A stretch of DNA of 64,000 nt, taken from NCBI GenBank assembly GCA_037893225.1, contig JAZGUH010000627.1:310001-374000 (forward strand). Direction: 5' to 3'. Origin of the DNA: Hippasteria phrygiana (Eukaryota > Echinodermata > Asteroidea > Valvatida > Goniasteridae). The notes under the pieces were generated by a model. That model made no database searches and was not told the origin of the DNA. It was given only the letters and a program-made list of their open reading frames with translations. Positions 10,723 to 22,444 of the stretch are shown here, one piece after another. Made by a program: the position numbers and the translations under genes. Positions within the stretch are counted from its first letter, which is position 1; every line of letters starts with the position of its first letter.

Positions 10723-12814
10723 AGGGTCCGTAACAATTAAAATCGATAAAAAAGAATACACACAAATTAATGGAAAGTGGAAAGTAGAACGTAATGTGAA
10801 TTCTTAACGGTTATTGCAAAACTCACGTCCATGTAAAGCGAAGTTACTGAGAAACGTCTTCAAAGATCAAGTCTGTAAGAATATAGTAAAAACTTCACTA
10901 CGGGATTTACTTGGACAAACTACCGTGCAGCACTTTCAGGAGTGAAATCATAACATGATGGCGCTTTAACTGAATTTTAAACAAATTTTAAAAGAAAAGA
11001 ATTTGGAAAAGAATATTAATTTAATGCAGAATATTAATGCAGTGTGTTAACGTAGCTAGTGTCAACATAAATAAGTGTTCTTAGTTCTAGTTTTTGTTTC
11101 AGTTTTTCATCTGTTAATACAAGGTTATAAATTTAATTTTGTTTTCACTATCTCATCATTTTTGACAGCAGAGGACAGAGTGTTCATCAACCATTTAATT
11201 TGATTAGGCTTAGTTTATACTAGACCTTACTTTACGAATAGCCTACCCCATGTTTGAAAAGCAGTCCTACAACGAAAACCACACACCAAGGTGTGCCCGA
11301 TCTGTTTAAAACTGGTTTCCATTGGGCCGTGCATACATTTTTAATTAAAGTTGGGTAAAGTGAAATTCATAAGCAAAAAGTACATCGGTGAGACGAATTA
11401 TGAACATTAATACTTCCACATACAAGAATATTTACATTACATACTATCACTATTAAATAAAAGTTTTAAAGCAACCACCCGGCTTCGGAAATAAACCTTG
11501 TATTTCTGGGAAAAACAAACACATATAAAATGAACTTTTCTCTTTTCGCTATTTAAAAAAAAACATTTTGTATCGACATTTTCTTACTTTATTCATTCGT
11601 GCATGAATTTAACGATTCGTTATTATTAGTTTCATCCCCCATTTCGGCGTTCATTCACTTATTCATCCATTCAATCATTCACAAACATGGCACCTCAGCA
11701 TCTCGGATGACACATGAACTCCAAGCATATACCGTCAACAAATCCCACGACCTTTTCCATCTTATAATAGCTCCGGAGTATACACTGATGTATAAAACAT
11801 CAGATACAAGACCGAAATATTGAGTATCGGGCTCTCCAAGAGATGAGGGGAAAAAGACTTGGGGGAAAAGACGGCAGGGATGCCCATAAGAAGGTTCTCC
11901 AGACGAGGTGTGAAAGCCACGTCTTGCCCGTTCGTGGTCCGAGAAGCCTGCCCCATTAAAGTTTTATGCTTGCATCAGGAGCGAGCGGAACGAGACGAAA
12001 CGGCATCGGTGCGCAACCCATAACAAGACAAGACACAGAGCCATCGGTGTCAAAAGCCCAGCCTTTGGTGTTACTACGGCCGAAGCGTGGGCCCGTGTGG
12101 CAAATTTTTAGGGCCAGGCACTAACAGGGTGGCGGGATTAGAAGCTGGGGCACGGTTTGGGTGCGAAACCTTGCGCGGATGGCTATAGCCAGTTAACCCC
12201 TTCGTTCTTGATCTTTCCCGTCTTACATCGTCCCCCCTCCTCTTCCATCTCGTCTGCCTTTTCCAGCCAGGGCTTGGAGGCCTTGTACCTATAATACCCC
12301 GAACTCAATTAAATCGATACTCAGCCGCTTTTAAAAACTACCACAAAGACGCTCCTTAAGCTACAATTATTTATCCGGGCAGAGATCACAGAGCGGCCGT
12401 TGCACAAGACTCAGTTTACCGTCTCGTGAATGGCCGCAACGAGCACGGCAACCTTCAGCCGGCGACAGTACCCCTCAGCCTCCATTGTTAGAGGGGAAAC
12501 CTTCGTCTTTCTTCCTTAAAATGATCCACAAACAGAATCAAAGTATTTAAGGGATGAGCCACCGTCAGGTGAAATTCGCAAAAGTACAAGTAAAAGATTC
12601 TGATGTACCGGCGAATCACCGCACACAGGCCAATTTTACCGTCCGACCTCTGTCTCGGTATGGGCTTCCTAATTTTAATCAGAATAGTAAATACCTGGCC
12701 ACTCATATAATAGTAGACTTCCACGGGTGATCATGCCTTTCAATATGCTCCTCCAACCCTGTGGAATAAGTTGCCATCATATGTGATGAATGCCACTAAG
12801 TCGCTGCTCGTTGT
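10723..12814. other. Unassigned, with a LINE-tail-like fragment
   Basis: At about 11282-11335, on the minus strand, a block containing AATGGAAACCAGTTTTAAAC and a GGGCA segment matches the LINE-like tail at 44905-44960. A T-box half-site-like AGGTGTGA lies at 11906-11913. Positions 11960-12460 are somewhat richer in GC but show no exon. Confidence 0.4.
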
Positions 12815-13345
12815 AAAGGGACACATTGCCTTGGAAGGCGCCCAATTGGGCTACAAAAATCGTTCGTCCTAAAAATGCTGCAGTTGGAAAGATCATTAGC
12901 CTTTTAGAGGTATGGCGGACACAATAGGAGGGCGCTATTTGATTTGGGTATACCTTTTGTATGGCACAAAAGGTATACCCAAATCAAATAGCGCCCTCCT
13001 ATTGTGTCCGCCATACCTCTAAAAGGCTAATTATAAACTATACGATATAAAAAATAATGCACACGGCTATCCCTTGAAAAGGCGATTGTCTGAAAATGCG
13101 TTTGTCTGAAAATCATTGACGACAATACTTTCGGGACGACAGTTTGGTTGGGGGAAGTTGGTAACCAGATATAGATATAGAACGCGTAGTTTTACGTCTA
13201 CGATTTTCAGACAAACGGCGCATTTGCAAGGGGTGGTTGTGTACGTTATTATTGTATGCTTTTTAAATGATCTTTCCAACCATACCGTTAGCAGTGTTAG
13301 GTAATTTTCCGCCTCCAGGGCAACGTGTTCCTTTAACTTGTTCAA
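12815..13345. mobile_element. TIR element of the ACACGTTGCCTTGG family, copy 2 (full)
   Basis: The left end is AAAGGGACACATTGCCTTGG. The right end is the inverse, CAGGGCAACGTGTTCCTTTA. Internal mirrored blocks include GTTGGAAAGATCATT with AATGATCTTTCCAACC, and CCCTTGAAAAGGCG with CGGCGCATTTGCAAGG. A perfect palindrome (12895-13031) interrupts the left half. No transposase is encoded. Confidence 0.65.
12895..13031. repeat. Perfect palindrome, 66-bp arms, 5-bp loop
   Basis: The arm at 12895-12960 is exactly reverse-complementary to 12966-13031, with only ATGGC between them. The outer ends read ATTAGCCTTTTAGAGG and CCTCTAAAAGGCTAAT. Related family members run without interruption from GGAAAGATCATT into AAAAGTAGAATATG, so the palindrome entered an older element. 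No mismatch between the arms implies either a very recent origin or an artefact. If transcribed it would form a long double-stranded hairpin. Confidence 0.9.
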
Positions 13346-15349
13346 AAGGCATTCAATGAGAGTTAAAAAATAAACTTTTTTTGTATTTGTCGAATCGAGA
13401 GTCACAACCGAGCACAAGGTTTGGAGCTATAGGCCTAAGGATTTGAAATGATCATCACATTGAAAGCAGGCAATGTTTAGGCTGACTATAGGAGGCAGGC
13501 GCCGCCGTGGCTAGTGCCTGGCTAAACACGCAACTCGCCCCAATCGTCCACAACAATGTGGGCTCATGGGGGGCGTGCCTCGGCCCCTATTTTCGGTTAA
13601 TACTTGGAGTTTCGATAAATGTTTATTTACACGCTCATTGTGAGAGAAATCGGGTAGTCCTTTTTTTGCGGATACATGTATATAAAAAGAGAGAAGAATG
13701 GACTGCGAACGGCCTACGCTTGCGTAACAGCATTGTCGGAGTTTTTAGTTTAGGACTAAACTCGCTGCGAGCCATGTTGGTTTAAGCCCTTGTTGACCGG
13801 AATGACAGTCAGTATAAAAGACGGAAGCCTTTCTTGCAGTATAAGAAACCAATGGGGCCTGCATAATGTAATCTATAGCATTCAGTACGCATCACTGCTC
13901 CACGGTTTTCCATCTCTCTCTCTCTTTGGCTATTCCGAGCCAGGCGGACGAGAATTCGTTAAAAAGTCAGATCCCGAATTCCCCGGTCCGCTCCACGTAC
14001 GGAGTGGCGTCTCGCATGCCCGGCCTGGCTGCCTCGATAGTGAGACGGCTTCCCTCGGGGATATGACGCGAGCGTGGACGGTACATGGGGTTAGGAACCC
14101 AACTCCCTCCGGACTCCCCGGTCTATAGCGCTAGCTGCCAGCGACTTCTGAAGACCAGATAGACGGGAGAATCGGCGCGCAGCTCACGGGGCGTGAGCGG
14201 CAATATACTCCCGGCAAATTTACACGGCAGCTTCCACTCGCCAAACCTCTCTCCACGGAGCGGCCCGGATTTCCTCCATGATGCACTATCCACTCGCAGT
14301 GTGCGTAAACCATTGGCAACTGAAACAGCAGCATCGCCCCTCTATCACTCAACTTGAAATAGAATTATCCTGGTGTAGCCGTGATTTAATAGCTTGATCC
14401 CGGCCGGGACAGCGGGGGAATACAGGGAGTTAGTAAAAAAGAACACTGAAGCACAAGCGAAGCAATCTGTTGAAGTGGGGATGGCACACAGTTGAACAAT
14501 CCAAGGCGTCAATGGCTCTGGGTTATCATTACTGGGTAGCCCCTGGCAAGACACAGCATGTCACTGACGCTCACAATGTACTATTTTCTACCCGGAAAAC
14601 CGTTAACCGACCTGAAGTTCATCTCTTGGTTCGCAAGCCCCATCTTGTGGTGACATTTTGGTAAATGGCTCCAATTTTCCAAGCCAGGGCATGACCAAAA
14701 TATTGACAAGCGAACTGAACGCAGTCGTCTGTACGCGTGCAAACGCGGTGACGACGTTTTCTCGATGATGCATACATTATTCCGTTCCTTTATAAGGAAC
14801 TGCTTTTGACCGTTTCTCTTCTTAACTGAAGATCATCTTTTTTAATCAAACCTCGACTTCGGTTATAACGCCATTTTAAGCCTTGAATGTTCGCACAAAA
14901 AGGATAAATATTACCGGCTGTGGTTTTACAGTTACGCTCTAGATTAAGCTATAGAGGCTCCCAAGCCAATCGCCTATAAAAAAATTCGCGAAGCTAAACC
15001 CTTAAAAATGAGACTGGCAATATTAATGGCCTCCGAATCATCTGAAACCCGAGCGGAAATCGTCTGTTACCCATGACGTACATCCCAATACGCGATTATC
15101 TCTTTTTAATGCCGCACAGGGAACGCGACAGAGTTCACTGAGTGGGGCATGACTGGGCTACGAACGTATGTAGATAACCTGGACGCGCAATGCGTCCATG
15201 GAGTTGAAGCCGTTGTCCGCCATCTTACCGTGCCGAAAACAATACGTTTAACAACCTTGTCCCCGTGGTTTGCTGACATCCTAGTTTCATCCACGTTCTC
15301 ATAGTCAAGGTAATAATGGCTTCAACTGGCTTCAGCAGTCATACAGCTG
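13346..15349. other. Unassigned, GC-richer at 13900-14370
   Basis: Positions 13960-14340 are rich in C, G and CpG and carry open frames in several registers, as expected from composition alone. I see no coherent exon. It could be a regulatory island or the edge of an undetected gene. Confidence 0.3.
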
Positions 15350-15626
15350 TACACTGCAAAAACTGTGGTGTTAAAATCTACACCATGGGTGTAAATTTTA
15401 ACACTTTCTTGGTGTTTATTTTTGGCAAGAATTTTGGTGTTAATTAACACCAAATTAGGAATTATCCAGTTTTCGGACATGCGCAGTTTTTCAACTCGAA
15501 CACCAGTTTTGATTCAATGCACCGTCTGAATTTAAGTCCGTTGGTGCTATTTCAACACCAATTTCAACACCTAAAGATTTAAATAGTTTTGGTGTTGCAA
15601 ATTTAACACCGCGTTTTTGCAGTGTA
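15350..15626. mobile_element. MITE with CACTGCAAAAAC ends and TA duplication
   Basis: The left end is TA-CACTGCAAAAACTGTGGTG and the right end is the inverse, CACCGCGTTTTTGCAGTG-TA. The interior is built from repeated GGTGTTAAA/TTTAACACC motifs in both orientations, giving strong self-complementarity. The TA duplication and inverted ends fit a Tc1/mariner-type non-autonomous element. A fragment of a relative lies near 5866-5982. Confidence 0.75.
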
Positions 15627-16790
15627 TAGACGCATTGCGGGTCCAGATTATTGACATACGTCCGTGGATTGGGTTATGGGCTTTAAGTTTTGTGATTTAA
15701 AACATATCAGGTTATATGGCTAATGGCTGTCCTTTAAACCACAGTCAGTTGTAATAAATATCTTTTACACATTTTCTTCTGCCCTTTAGCAAATAGTTTT
15801 CTTTTTTTGCCGGGGGTGTCCGGGACTTTTCAGATCGTGTATCTTGATTTTTGAATTAAATTGTTAATGAGTGTGTTAGAAATATTGCCTTTAATGCACA
15901 GTCATGAGTTTGTCTTTGCTAATTATCACTGTTATTGCTTGAAAACAGCGCCACCTTGTGACTTGTGACTATGTTTTTCTGATCACCCCATTACCCGTTT
16001 ATCTGTGCGTCCCTTTGTCTACACAGCTATCTCATCCTTGATGTTCAATGGCAGGCCTACAGTGAACCAATTATTCAGCTGTGAAATACAACCTTACAAA
16101 CTAAGCTCAGATATATTTTTTAAGATTCCACTTGTTTATGCATGACTGTCTACCCGTAGCTACAGTATATAAGAATAGTGATACACTTTAATTACCCCAA
16201 TATTTGAAACAGTAAACGAAAAGCACTGCCGCATGTATTATTCGTGAACCCGAAGTCCGGGCACGGAGCCGCGATCTGGCACCGTGGGACCGCCGTTCGT
16301 CTGCGCCGTCTACGCGCAGCGTTTTACGGTCAGCGGAGCCAGTGGAGCGTGGTGATTATCCCCTGCTCGTCTCTCCATGACTAGCAAATGATGCACGACG
16401 TATCGGGGCCCCGAAATCTGCCCTTAAAAAAGACAAACCCAACGACAGCAAGTACTTGTTGTCTACATGCAGGCCCGAACAAATTGATTGGCATTGGGTA
16501 TGCCCCTCCATAATTCATGTGGTGCGAAGTGATGTTGAAATATCACCGTGATTAGGATCGGATGGAAATCGTGTTTCAGAACTTTGGAAAATAATTGCAT
16601 GTTCACGGGGATGAAATTCGAGAATTGACACAAGTACCATGGGTTCGTTCAAGATTGGTTAATATTAAACCGGGGCACTGTTTGTTCCCCTTTTATTACC
16701 GGTATGTAATTCGGTGTGTGTGATTTTCACAATGGTGATGAATTTCAAACTTGGCTTGCCTTTCTTCCCCATGAGAAAATTAGTTGAAAC
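15627..16790. other. Upstream non-repetitive region of the T-box gene
   Basis: About 16230-16660 is non-repetitive and locally GC-rich (for example CCGCGATCTGGCACCGTGG). It shows no exon. Position and composition make it a candidate distal promoter or enhancer, but nothing in the sequence proves it. Confidence 0.25.
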
Positions 16791-17119
16791 CCAGGGCGTA
16801 GATTCCAGTTGGGGGGGGGGGGGGGGGGGGGGGGGTGATGATGAAATCTCGAAAATGGGAAATCTCGAAAATTGGAAATCTCGAAAATGGAAAATCTCGA
16901 AAATTGGGGGGGGGGGGGGGCCATCGTATATTTTCTAACACTAGCGGACACTGCTTATTACATAAACATATAAACACTTACATACTGGGAATTTTCATTT
17001 AAATTTTTTAACACAAATCTTGGGGTGATCCTATGGCCCACCCCCGGTCAAAAAGTGTGTGTGTGTGGGGGGGGGGGGGGGGGGGATATACACCCATCCC
17101 CCTGGAATTCACGCCCTTG
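16791..17119. mobile_element. hAT-like MITE with internal G-tracts
   Basis: The left end is CCAGGGCGTAGATTCCAG and the right end is the inverse of CAAGGGCGTGAATTCCAG. The flanking octamers GTTGAAAC (16783-16790) and TTTGAGAC (17120-17127) match at six of eight positions, consistent with an aged 8-bp hAT duplication. Long G runs lie at about 16811-16835, 16906-16920 and 17068-17085. Between the first two are four tandem units of about 16 bp with the core AAATCTCGAAAAT. Confidence 0.7.
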
Positions 17120-17639
17120 TTTGAGACGATACGGAATAAAAAATTCTTTAAATGGGGACAATAGTGATTTATGTTCGGATTGTAAGCCTAGGCCTGTATA
17201 ATAATTGTCGCAAACAAACTCGACTTTCCCCCAAAGCCAGTTAAGTTAGTCTCAAATTCTCAAAGATCAATTTTGTTTTAGGACGGTAACTCACGTGTAC
17301 CAGACGGAATTACTTAAAAGATTCTTAGCCTAGTTTTGTGTCCGGTGAATGTTGAACAAACAAGCGCGCGTGCATTGCTATGCGTGACAATGACACGGCA
17401 TCGGCTATCATATCACTGCAACATTTTCGGGAAGAATGTTATCACTCATGCCGATCAGACGAACATGGGGCAGTGCTGGCCTGCAAATGAAGACAGTGGT
17501 TTACACAGCTTCTAAACGCACGTGTTATACCGGAAAATCCGCCTCCAACAAACAAAAAAGAGGTAAAGCGTGGGTTAACAAAGAACCCCCCTCGCGAAAA
17601 TTGTCGCTTTTGTGCGGGCAGTCTCTACTCCCGACACCC

Positions 17640-18051
17640 GCCGAACACCTTGAGTAAATACGGGGGGCGGCGCCCCCGCGTGTCCCGGGCCAGACCGCGC
17701 GTGCTGATTGGCAGGCCGGTTGACCAATCAGCGCGCGCCGGGCTCCACAGGCCAAACCGGGTGTGGAAGTTGGGTTCTCTCGCGCGTGTGACGTGCAGCA
17801 CCACACTAGTCCCGGGAAATACTCGGCAAATAATAAGTCTTTAATTGGTGTCCACCGGACCCATCAACATTTTGGCACGGACTTTATCTCGAGCGCATCT
17901 GCACGGCGAAGCGCACAACAGCTCCAGTTGCTAGGACTGAATAGGCGTGTTGGATTCTGAGCGCGAGACTCCCCCGGCTTTTGAGACCAGTCGAGACTTT
18001 CAACGCCCGTGCCCTTCGATTTTTGTCGCCTGGCTCGACTCCGTCGCAGGT
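17640..18051 (+). promoter_or_regulatory. Candidate CpG-rich promoter and 5' UTR of the T-box gene
   Basis: This GC- and CpG-rich stretch directly precedes exon 1. Two CCAAT-type boxes in opposite orientations (GATTGG at 17706-17711 and CCAATC at 17724-17729) sit inside a palindrome whose arms contain CGCGCG..GCTGATTGG and its inverse. CCAAT pairs are classical NF-Y sites. There is no obvious TATA box and I cannot place the transcription start. The frame of exon 1 stays open upstream but contains no ATG before 18052. Confidence 0.4.
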
Positions 18052-18202
18052 ATGATGTACGAAGGAAGTGAAGACTACATCAGCCAGCGGGCTAGGGCAC
18101 ACGCCTTTGCCCTCAACAGTATTGTGCCGCCGCCGCCTCGGAGTTTTCCCTACCCGGGACTGTCCATGCAGCCGCCCAACCACAACGCGCTGTCATTCTC
18201 TG
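18052..18202 (+). CDS. Tbx6/16: T-box gene exon 1 (N-terminus)
   Basis: It encodes residues 1-50 and the first base of codon 51. Two adjacent ATG codons (18052 and 18055) open the frame; the second has A at -3, so either may be used. The peptide begins MMYEGSEDYISQRARAHAF and includes a proline run (VPPPPRSFPYPG). It contains no DNA-binding domain and is probably a disordered N-terminal region. The exon ends at TTCTCTG|GTATGT, a good donor. I tie it to exon 2 because phase 1 joins to phase 1 and gives an uninterrupted frame. Codon composition is GC-rich compared with the flanking intron. Assignment to the T-box gene rests on phase and spacing, so it is slightly less certain than the domain exons. 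Confidence 0.8.
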
Positions 18203-20055
18203 GTATGTCAGATATGTGTCTCTTTTTTTCTTTCCAGCTCACCATCCCTGCGACATCTCCCCGTTCTTTTTTAACACCCCACAAATTATCACGCCCTTGG
18301 ATTGTAACAATTTCTTTACACTTGAATCGAAAAACAGAGCCGTGGGTTTCACAGTTTCGATCACGTAATGACGGAAATGCCCCGTAGTCCAGTGAGATTT
18401 AAGCATTTTTCTTTTAATTGTTCAAGACCGAATAATTCATTAAAAATAGGTCAAAGTTTCTGTTTACACTAGATGGCGTTTCCTTATATAAATCTGTGCT
18501 ACGCGGTGCTCACAAAAGTTTCATTTTCACATAGTCAACCAACTCGAAGCAGTTTATTGCCAAACTCCTGTAAAAATCAAGGAACGGTACAGCGGTTTGG
18601 GAAGTATCCGTCGATCGACGATCATGATAATTTGAAAAAGATAAATTCGTTTTCGCCAATTTTCGGGAAAGGTGCTTCCCTCCTAAATTATCATCAGTTG
18701 ATACGGGAATGCCATTTTGCGTCACAATGATGCACGAAGCTAGTCACTTTGGACCTTTTGTTTGTTTGTTTGATTGTTTGTTTGTTTGTTTTTACTGAAT
18801 ATTTCTTTGATTGTCCAATCTCAGTTTATATGTAAAAAAAGACTGCATTCAACAGAAGTACATGTATAATATAAACATTGGGCATTGACTTAACAAAAAT
18901 TCACTGCAAAACGCGTGTAGTCTTGGCTGAAAAAGAAACCAAAAATCAAACAAACAAACAAACAAACGTTTTCTTTGCAACCAAGGCTTAATTTTAATTG
19001 GGCTATTCTTAAAAAACATTCTCTCCACCTTACTTCTAAGGCCTATTACAATATGAAAATCATGACTTTTTGAGGAAAAAAAGAGCCTATAGTGAAAAAT
19101 CCATGGTTATCGTTTATTCAAATTCAATATGTTATTTTCTGCGGTTTGATTCAAAACGTTTGATTCACGATTAAATAAACAGAAAAAATATGCCTTTTAC
19201 TTTTTCTTTCTCCTTTTTTGGAACATTTTATTTGCTGATGTCAACTGAACGGACCAGCGTAAACTCCCCGCCGAAGGTCTTAACGTCTTCCCCGTACGGG
19301 TTGTCCTGCGCGCACGCTGCCCCTGGCGGTCTCGTATACCGTCCTTAAACTAGCCCCGGCATTTAACCAATCTCGACATGGTGTAATTGGCTTACACTCT
19401 GCACGCGCCATAAAATTAATTTCCATCGTTCTTTGACGGGGCGGGGGATGTTCCTAGAATAAAGAGAAAATGGGGAAAACAGTAATGGCTAGAAGCTTGA
19501 AATCTATCTGGGTTGATTACCAGTCTGCGGTTTCAATAATTAGGTTAGGTTGGGTACCTATACCTGACCATAGACCACGACCAATCACTCTATTGGGCCA
19601 ACATTTCTTGTTGAACGATCCTGTGTTTTGGTCCGTAAAAACCGAACAGATTTCTCCCCTTCTATATCATTTGGCACTTTTTAAAAGGCCCGATATGAAT
19701 TTTAACGAGAACAACTTTATTTTTCTTTTATTCAGGAGGTTTTATATTTGTTTTCTTCAAGTGCCGTATGGTACTGTGTGGAATTACTGTTAATTTCGTG
19801 TATAAGACTACATCAGCCGTAAATAAATTTCGGCTATAATTATAAACAGAGGACTTTATCCATTTGGGCGATCTATAATGTCTATTCCATTTAAAAGAAC
19901 ACAGTGTCACAAGGTCCCTGAAGACGTTGTATTTAAATGTTCTTTAATCTCCTTCTATTTATTTTTCGCCAAACAAAACAACTACATGAGAAATCTAACA
20001 ATAAATAGGAGAATCCATTATACATGTCCGTTGTATGACTGCTAATTTTGAGCTG
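18203..20055. other. Intron 1, first part
   Basis: It holds an inverted pair of tetranucleotide repeats: (TTTG)n at about 18757-18793 and (CAAA)n at about 18943-18967, about 150 bp apart, which could fold into a stem. Otherwise it is AT-rich with no exon. Confidence 0.5.
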
Positions 20056-20400
20056 TTAAAGATATGATATAGCTTTGGCAATGATAAAAAAAATGAATAG
20101 CTGGAGTCTGAAAGATTGCCGTTTTGTAAAGATGATACCAGTACGAATCCTCCTGAGAAATATTTCGTCATTTTCGAGAAAATTGTATCTGAAGACCTTC
20201 ACAAAATAATGATGTGATTTTTTCGATTTCAACAATCGAAACAACCGCATGTGAATGTGCACAAACCACCGTTAGAGCAGAATAGTTGTTCACTTTTTTC
20301 TCCTGACTGGGATGACGGATTGAGCTCACATTTATTATATTCATGTATATATTGAATCACACAAAGTATGAACGCTGCCTACAACTGCTTTTTGTCAGAG
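20056..20400 (+). repeat. Dispersed GATTGAGCTC repeat, copy 2
   Basis: It carries GATACCAGTACGAATCCTCC, AGAAATATTTCGTCATTTTC, GAAAATTGTATCTGAAGACC, GATGACGGATTGAGCTCA and TTGAATCACACAAAGTATGA. The order is the same as in copies at 25420-25790 and 56010-56390. Confidence 0.75.
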
Positions 20401-21464
20401 CTGTATATACCTTTAATCATAAAAAGGGTGTCCTCAGTAAAAGGTTACCAGTTATTTACGTCATGTGTTGAGTGTTACTTGTGGCTGGTTCCCTGCTAAA
20501 ATTAGCTAAGCATGTGTGTTGATAAGCAGTCATTTTCTTCCATTGTCAGTGCTGTGAAATTTGTTTCTAAGGCCCTTTGTCATTGTGTTGTGATTGGACT
20601 TACGAAGTGTGCACATTATACGTATACACGGCAGCCATAGCCACTCGCTCACAATGGCCCTGCCAGTTGTAGTGATTGATTGCTGATACTCGGAAGCCAG
20701 GATATGAGCCGCTCGTTAAGGCTTCCGGAATCAGTTTTGCATTCGACTGCTATATACGAACGTCATTTAGCATACAAGTATCTAATGCATGTGCAGCGAA
20801 TTGTGACTTGAACATCCAAAACATTATTTTAAATGCGAAAACTCACCCGGACTGAGTTATGCCAATTGCCATACTTCGGTATAATTATCGCGAAGCCTAT
20901 AAATAATTCTTTATATTTGAAACAAATTAATTAGGCCTAAGGCTAAAGAGATGGGTGCCATAAAAGCATTTAAAAATTTTTTTTTAGAAAGCATTTATTA
21001 CGGTACCCTTTTTGTTATGCTTTATGCATGCGTGCTTACCTTCAGTTTGACATTTTAAATTTTAAAAATAAAAATGGTAATAAATATCTTTGGGAGATTT
21101 TTTAAGTCTATAGAAATCGTATAAACAGCAGACCCACTCTTCAAGTATATATTTGACTTCAGAATGACTCATCAATGCGTAAGGTTGTATTTATGTCATT
21201 CTGCCGTTAAATAATTGGAATGACTGCGTCTGCATATCAATAACGCATATACAATTTTTGTAGGTTGACGCCTTTTAGCAAAATAAAAGGAAGCAGGGAA
21301 AGGGTTCCAATAAATTTGTTTTAAGACAAACAACAAAAAAGAGACAAGTTTGCGGATGCACCGTGACTAACCCCAAAAGGCCTGATTCCGAGTATTGACT
21401 CGACGTTTCAGTCAGTATGCTCTGACTGTCGTTTGTTAAAAGTCTAGATCTGTCTTTAATTGAA
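20401..21464. other. Intron 1, middle part
   Basis: AT-rich intronic sequence without a recognised element or exon. Confidence 0.4.
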
Positions 21465-21623
21465 CCGAACCTAACCCGAACCGAACCGAACCGAACCGAA
21501 CCGAACCGAACCGAACCGAACCGAACCGAACCAAACCGAGCCGAGCCGAACCGAACCGAACCGAACCGAACCGAACCGAACCGAACCGAACCGAACCGAA
21601 CCGAACCGAACCGAACCGAACCA
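21465..21623. repeat. (CCGAA)n pentanucleotide satellite
   Basis: About thirty nearly perfect CCGAA units are interrupted in the middle by CCAAACCGAGCCGAGCCGAA. The repeat is read as repeating Val-Arg-Phe-Gly-Ser on the minus strand, which is an artefact of the period and not a protein. It lies about 590 bp upstream of exon 2. Confidence 0.95.
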
Positions 21624-22209
21624 CATTATCGAGTTTATTTACTCAGGTTCTGCAGAAAACCATACTTCTCTTTTTAGAACCAGTCACTTCACATGGTGTA
21701 TCCCTAAAGCTGACCCGTGGTCTGACTGAACATTTTAATGTACTCGATTCCCGAATTATGGATGAAAGGAATTATGGATGCAAACTGTATTTTTGAACGA
21801 AAACGAAGCACTTTTCTCACTCAATCCATTTAGTCTTAGCTTATTACGAACTACGCCTAATGATTATAAGTTAAAACTAAGAATTCCGAACGTCCCGCTC
21901 CTAATGCAGTATTTGGAACGTATGACACTGTTACTTATCGTGGGTAGATTTTGTGTGTGGAATGTATCATTGGAAACTTTAGCCTAAACTCATAGTGCTA
22001 AAAATAATTCAATTTAATTTGAAAATTTGGTACCAAGCCCAAAAATCACAAACACAGCATCTTTAAATATTCCTCTTTCTAATCTCCACCATTTTGCAAA
22101 GCCACAGATCACATCAGAAACAAAATACACGCATGTCACAAAGCTTAGAATACATAGATGTTTTTTGTGGAAAATAATGATCAAATTTTGAAATCTTGTC
22201 CGCCAACAG

Positions 22210-22444
22210 ACAGGAGTTCCCATTTTGGAGACTTCACCCCTCTCCCGGGGGCCAACGACCACAAGTCGGCGGCCGCCGCCGCCGCCACCCAGCAGATGAT
22301 GGCGGCGGCCGCCGTCATGCGCCAGCCCGATCTCTCCGTGTCCAGCTCTCCGGCTAAGGACATCAAGGTCACGCTGGAGGGCCGCGAGCTCTGGCAGAAG
22401 TTCTACGAGATCGGTACCGAGATGATCATCACCAAAGCCGGCAG
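22210..22444 (+). CDS. Tbx6/16: T-box gene exon 2 (linker and start of T-box)
   Basis: It encodes residues 51-128 and two bases of codon 129. The acceptor is CCAACAG|ACAGG and the donor is GGCAG|GTGAGT. Residues about 71-85 are two alanine runs separated by TQQMM, the type of tract often linked to repression or flexible linking. The T-box begins near residue 103 ([18 protein letters not shown]), followed by [10 protein letters not shown], the signature opening strand of the domain. The intron after KAGR is at the position I remember as common in T-box genes. The upstream pyrimidine tract is weak, but the frame and homology make the exon secure. Confidence 0.95.

Noticed and set aside
17947..18051. 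In-frame N-terminal extension of T-box exon 1
   Set aside because: The frame is open but starts at GTG; there is no ATG before 18052.
18203..18387. Read-through of exon 1 into intron 1
   Set aside because: A good donor (GTATGT) follows residue 50, and the phase joins correctly to the homologous exon 2.
21465..21623. CRISPR-like repeat array
   Set aside because: Contiguous pentanucleotide repeats without spacers in a eukaryotic intron.
21436..21624. Repeating VRFGS peptide on the minus strand
   Set aside because: It is the translation of the (CCGAA)n array; no start context or flanking coding sequence.
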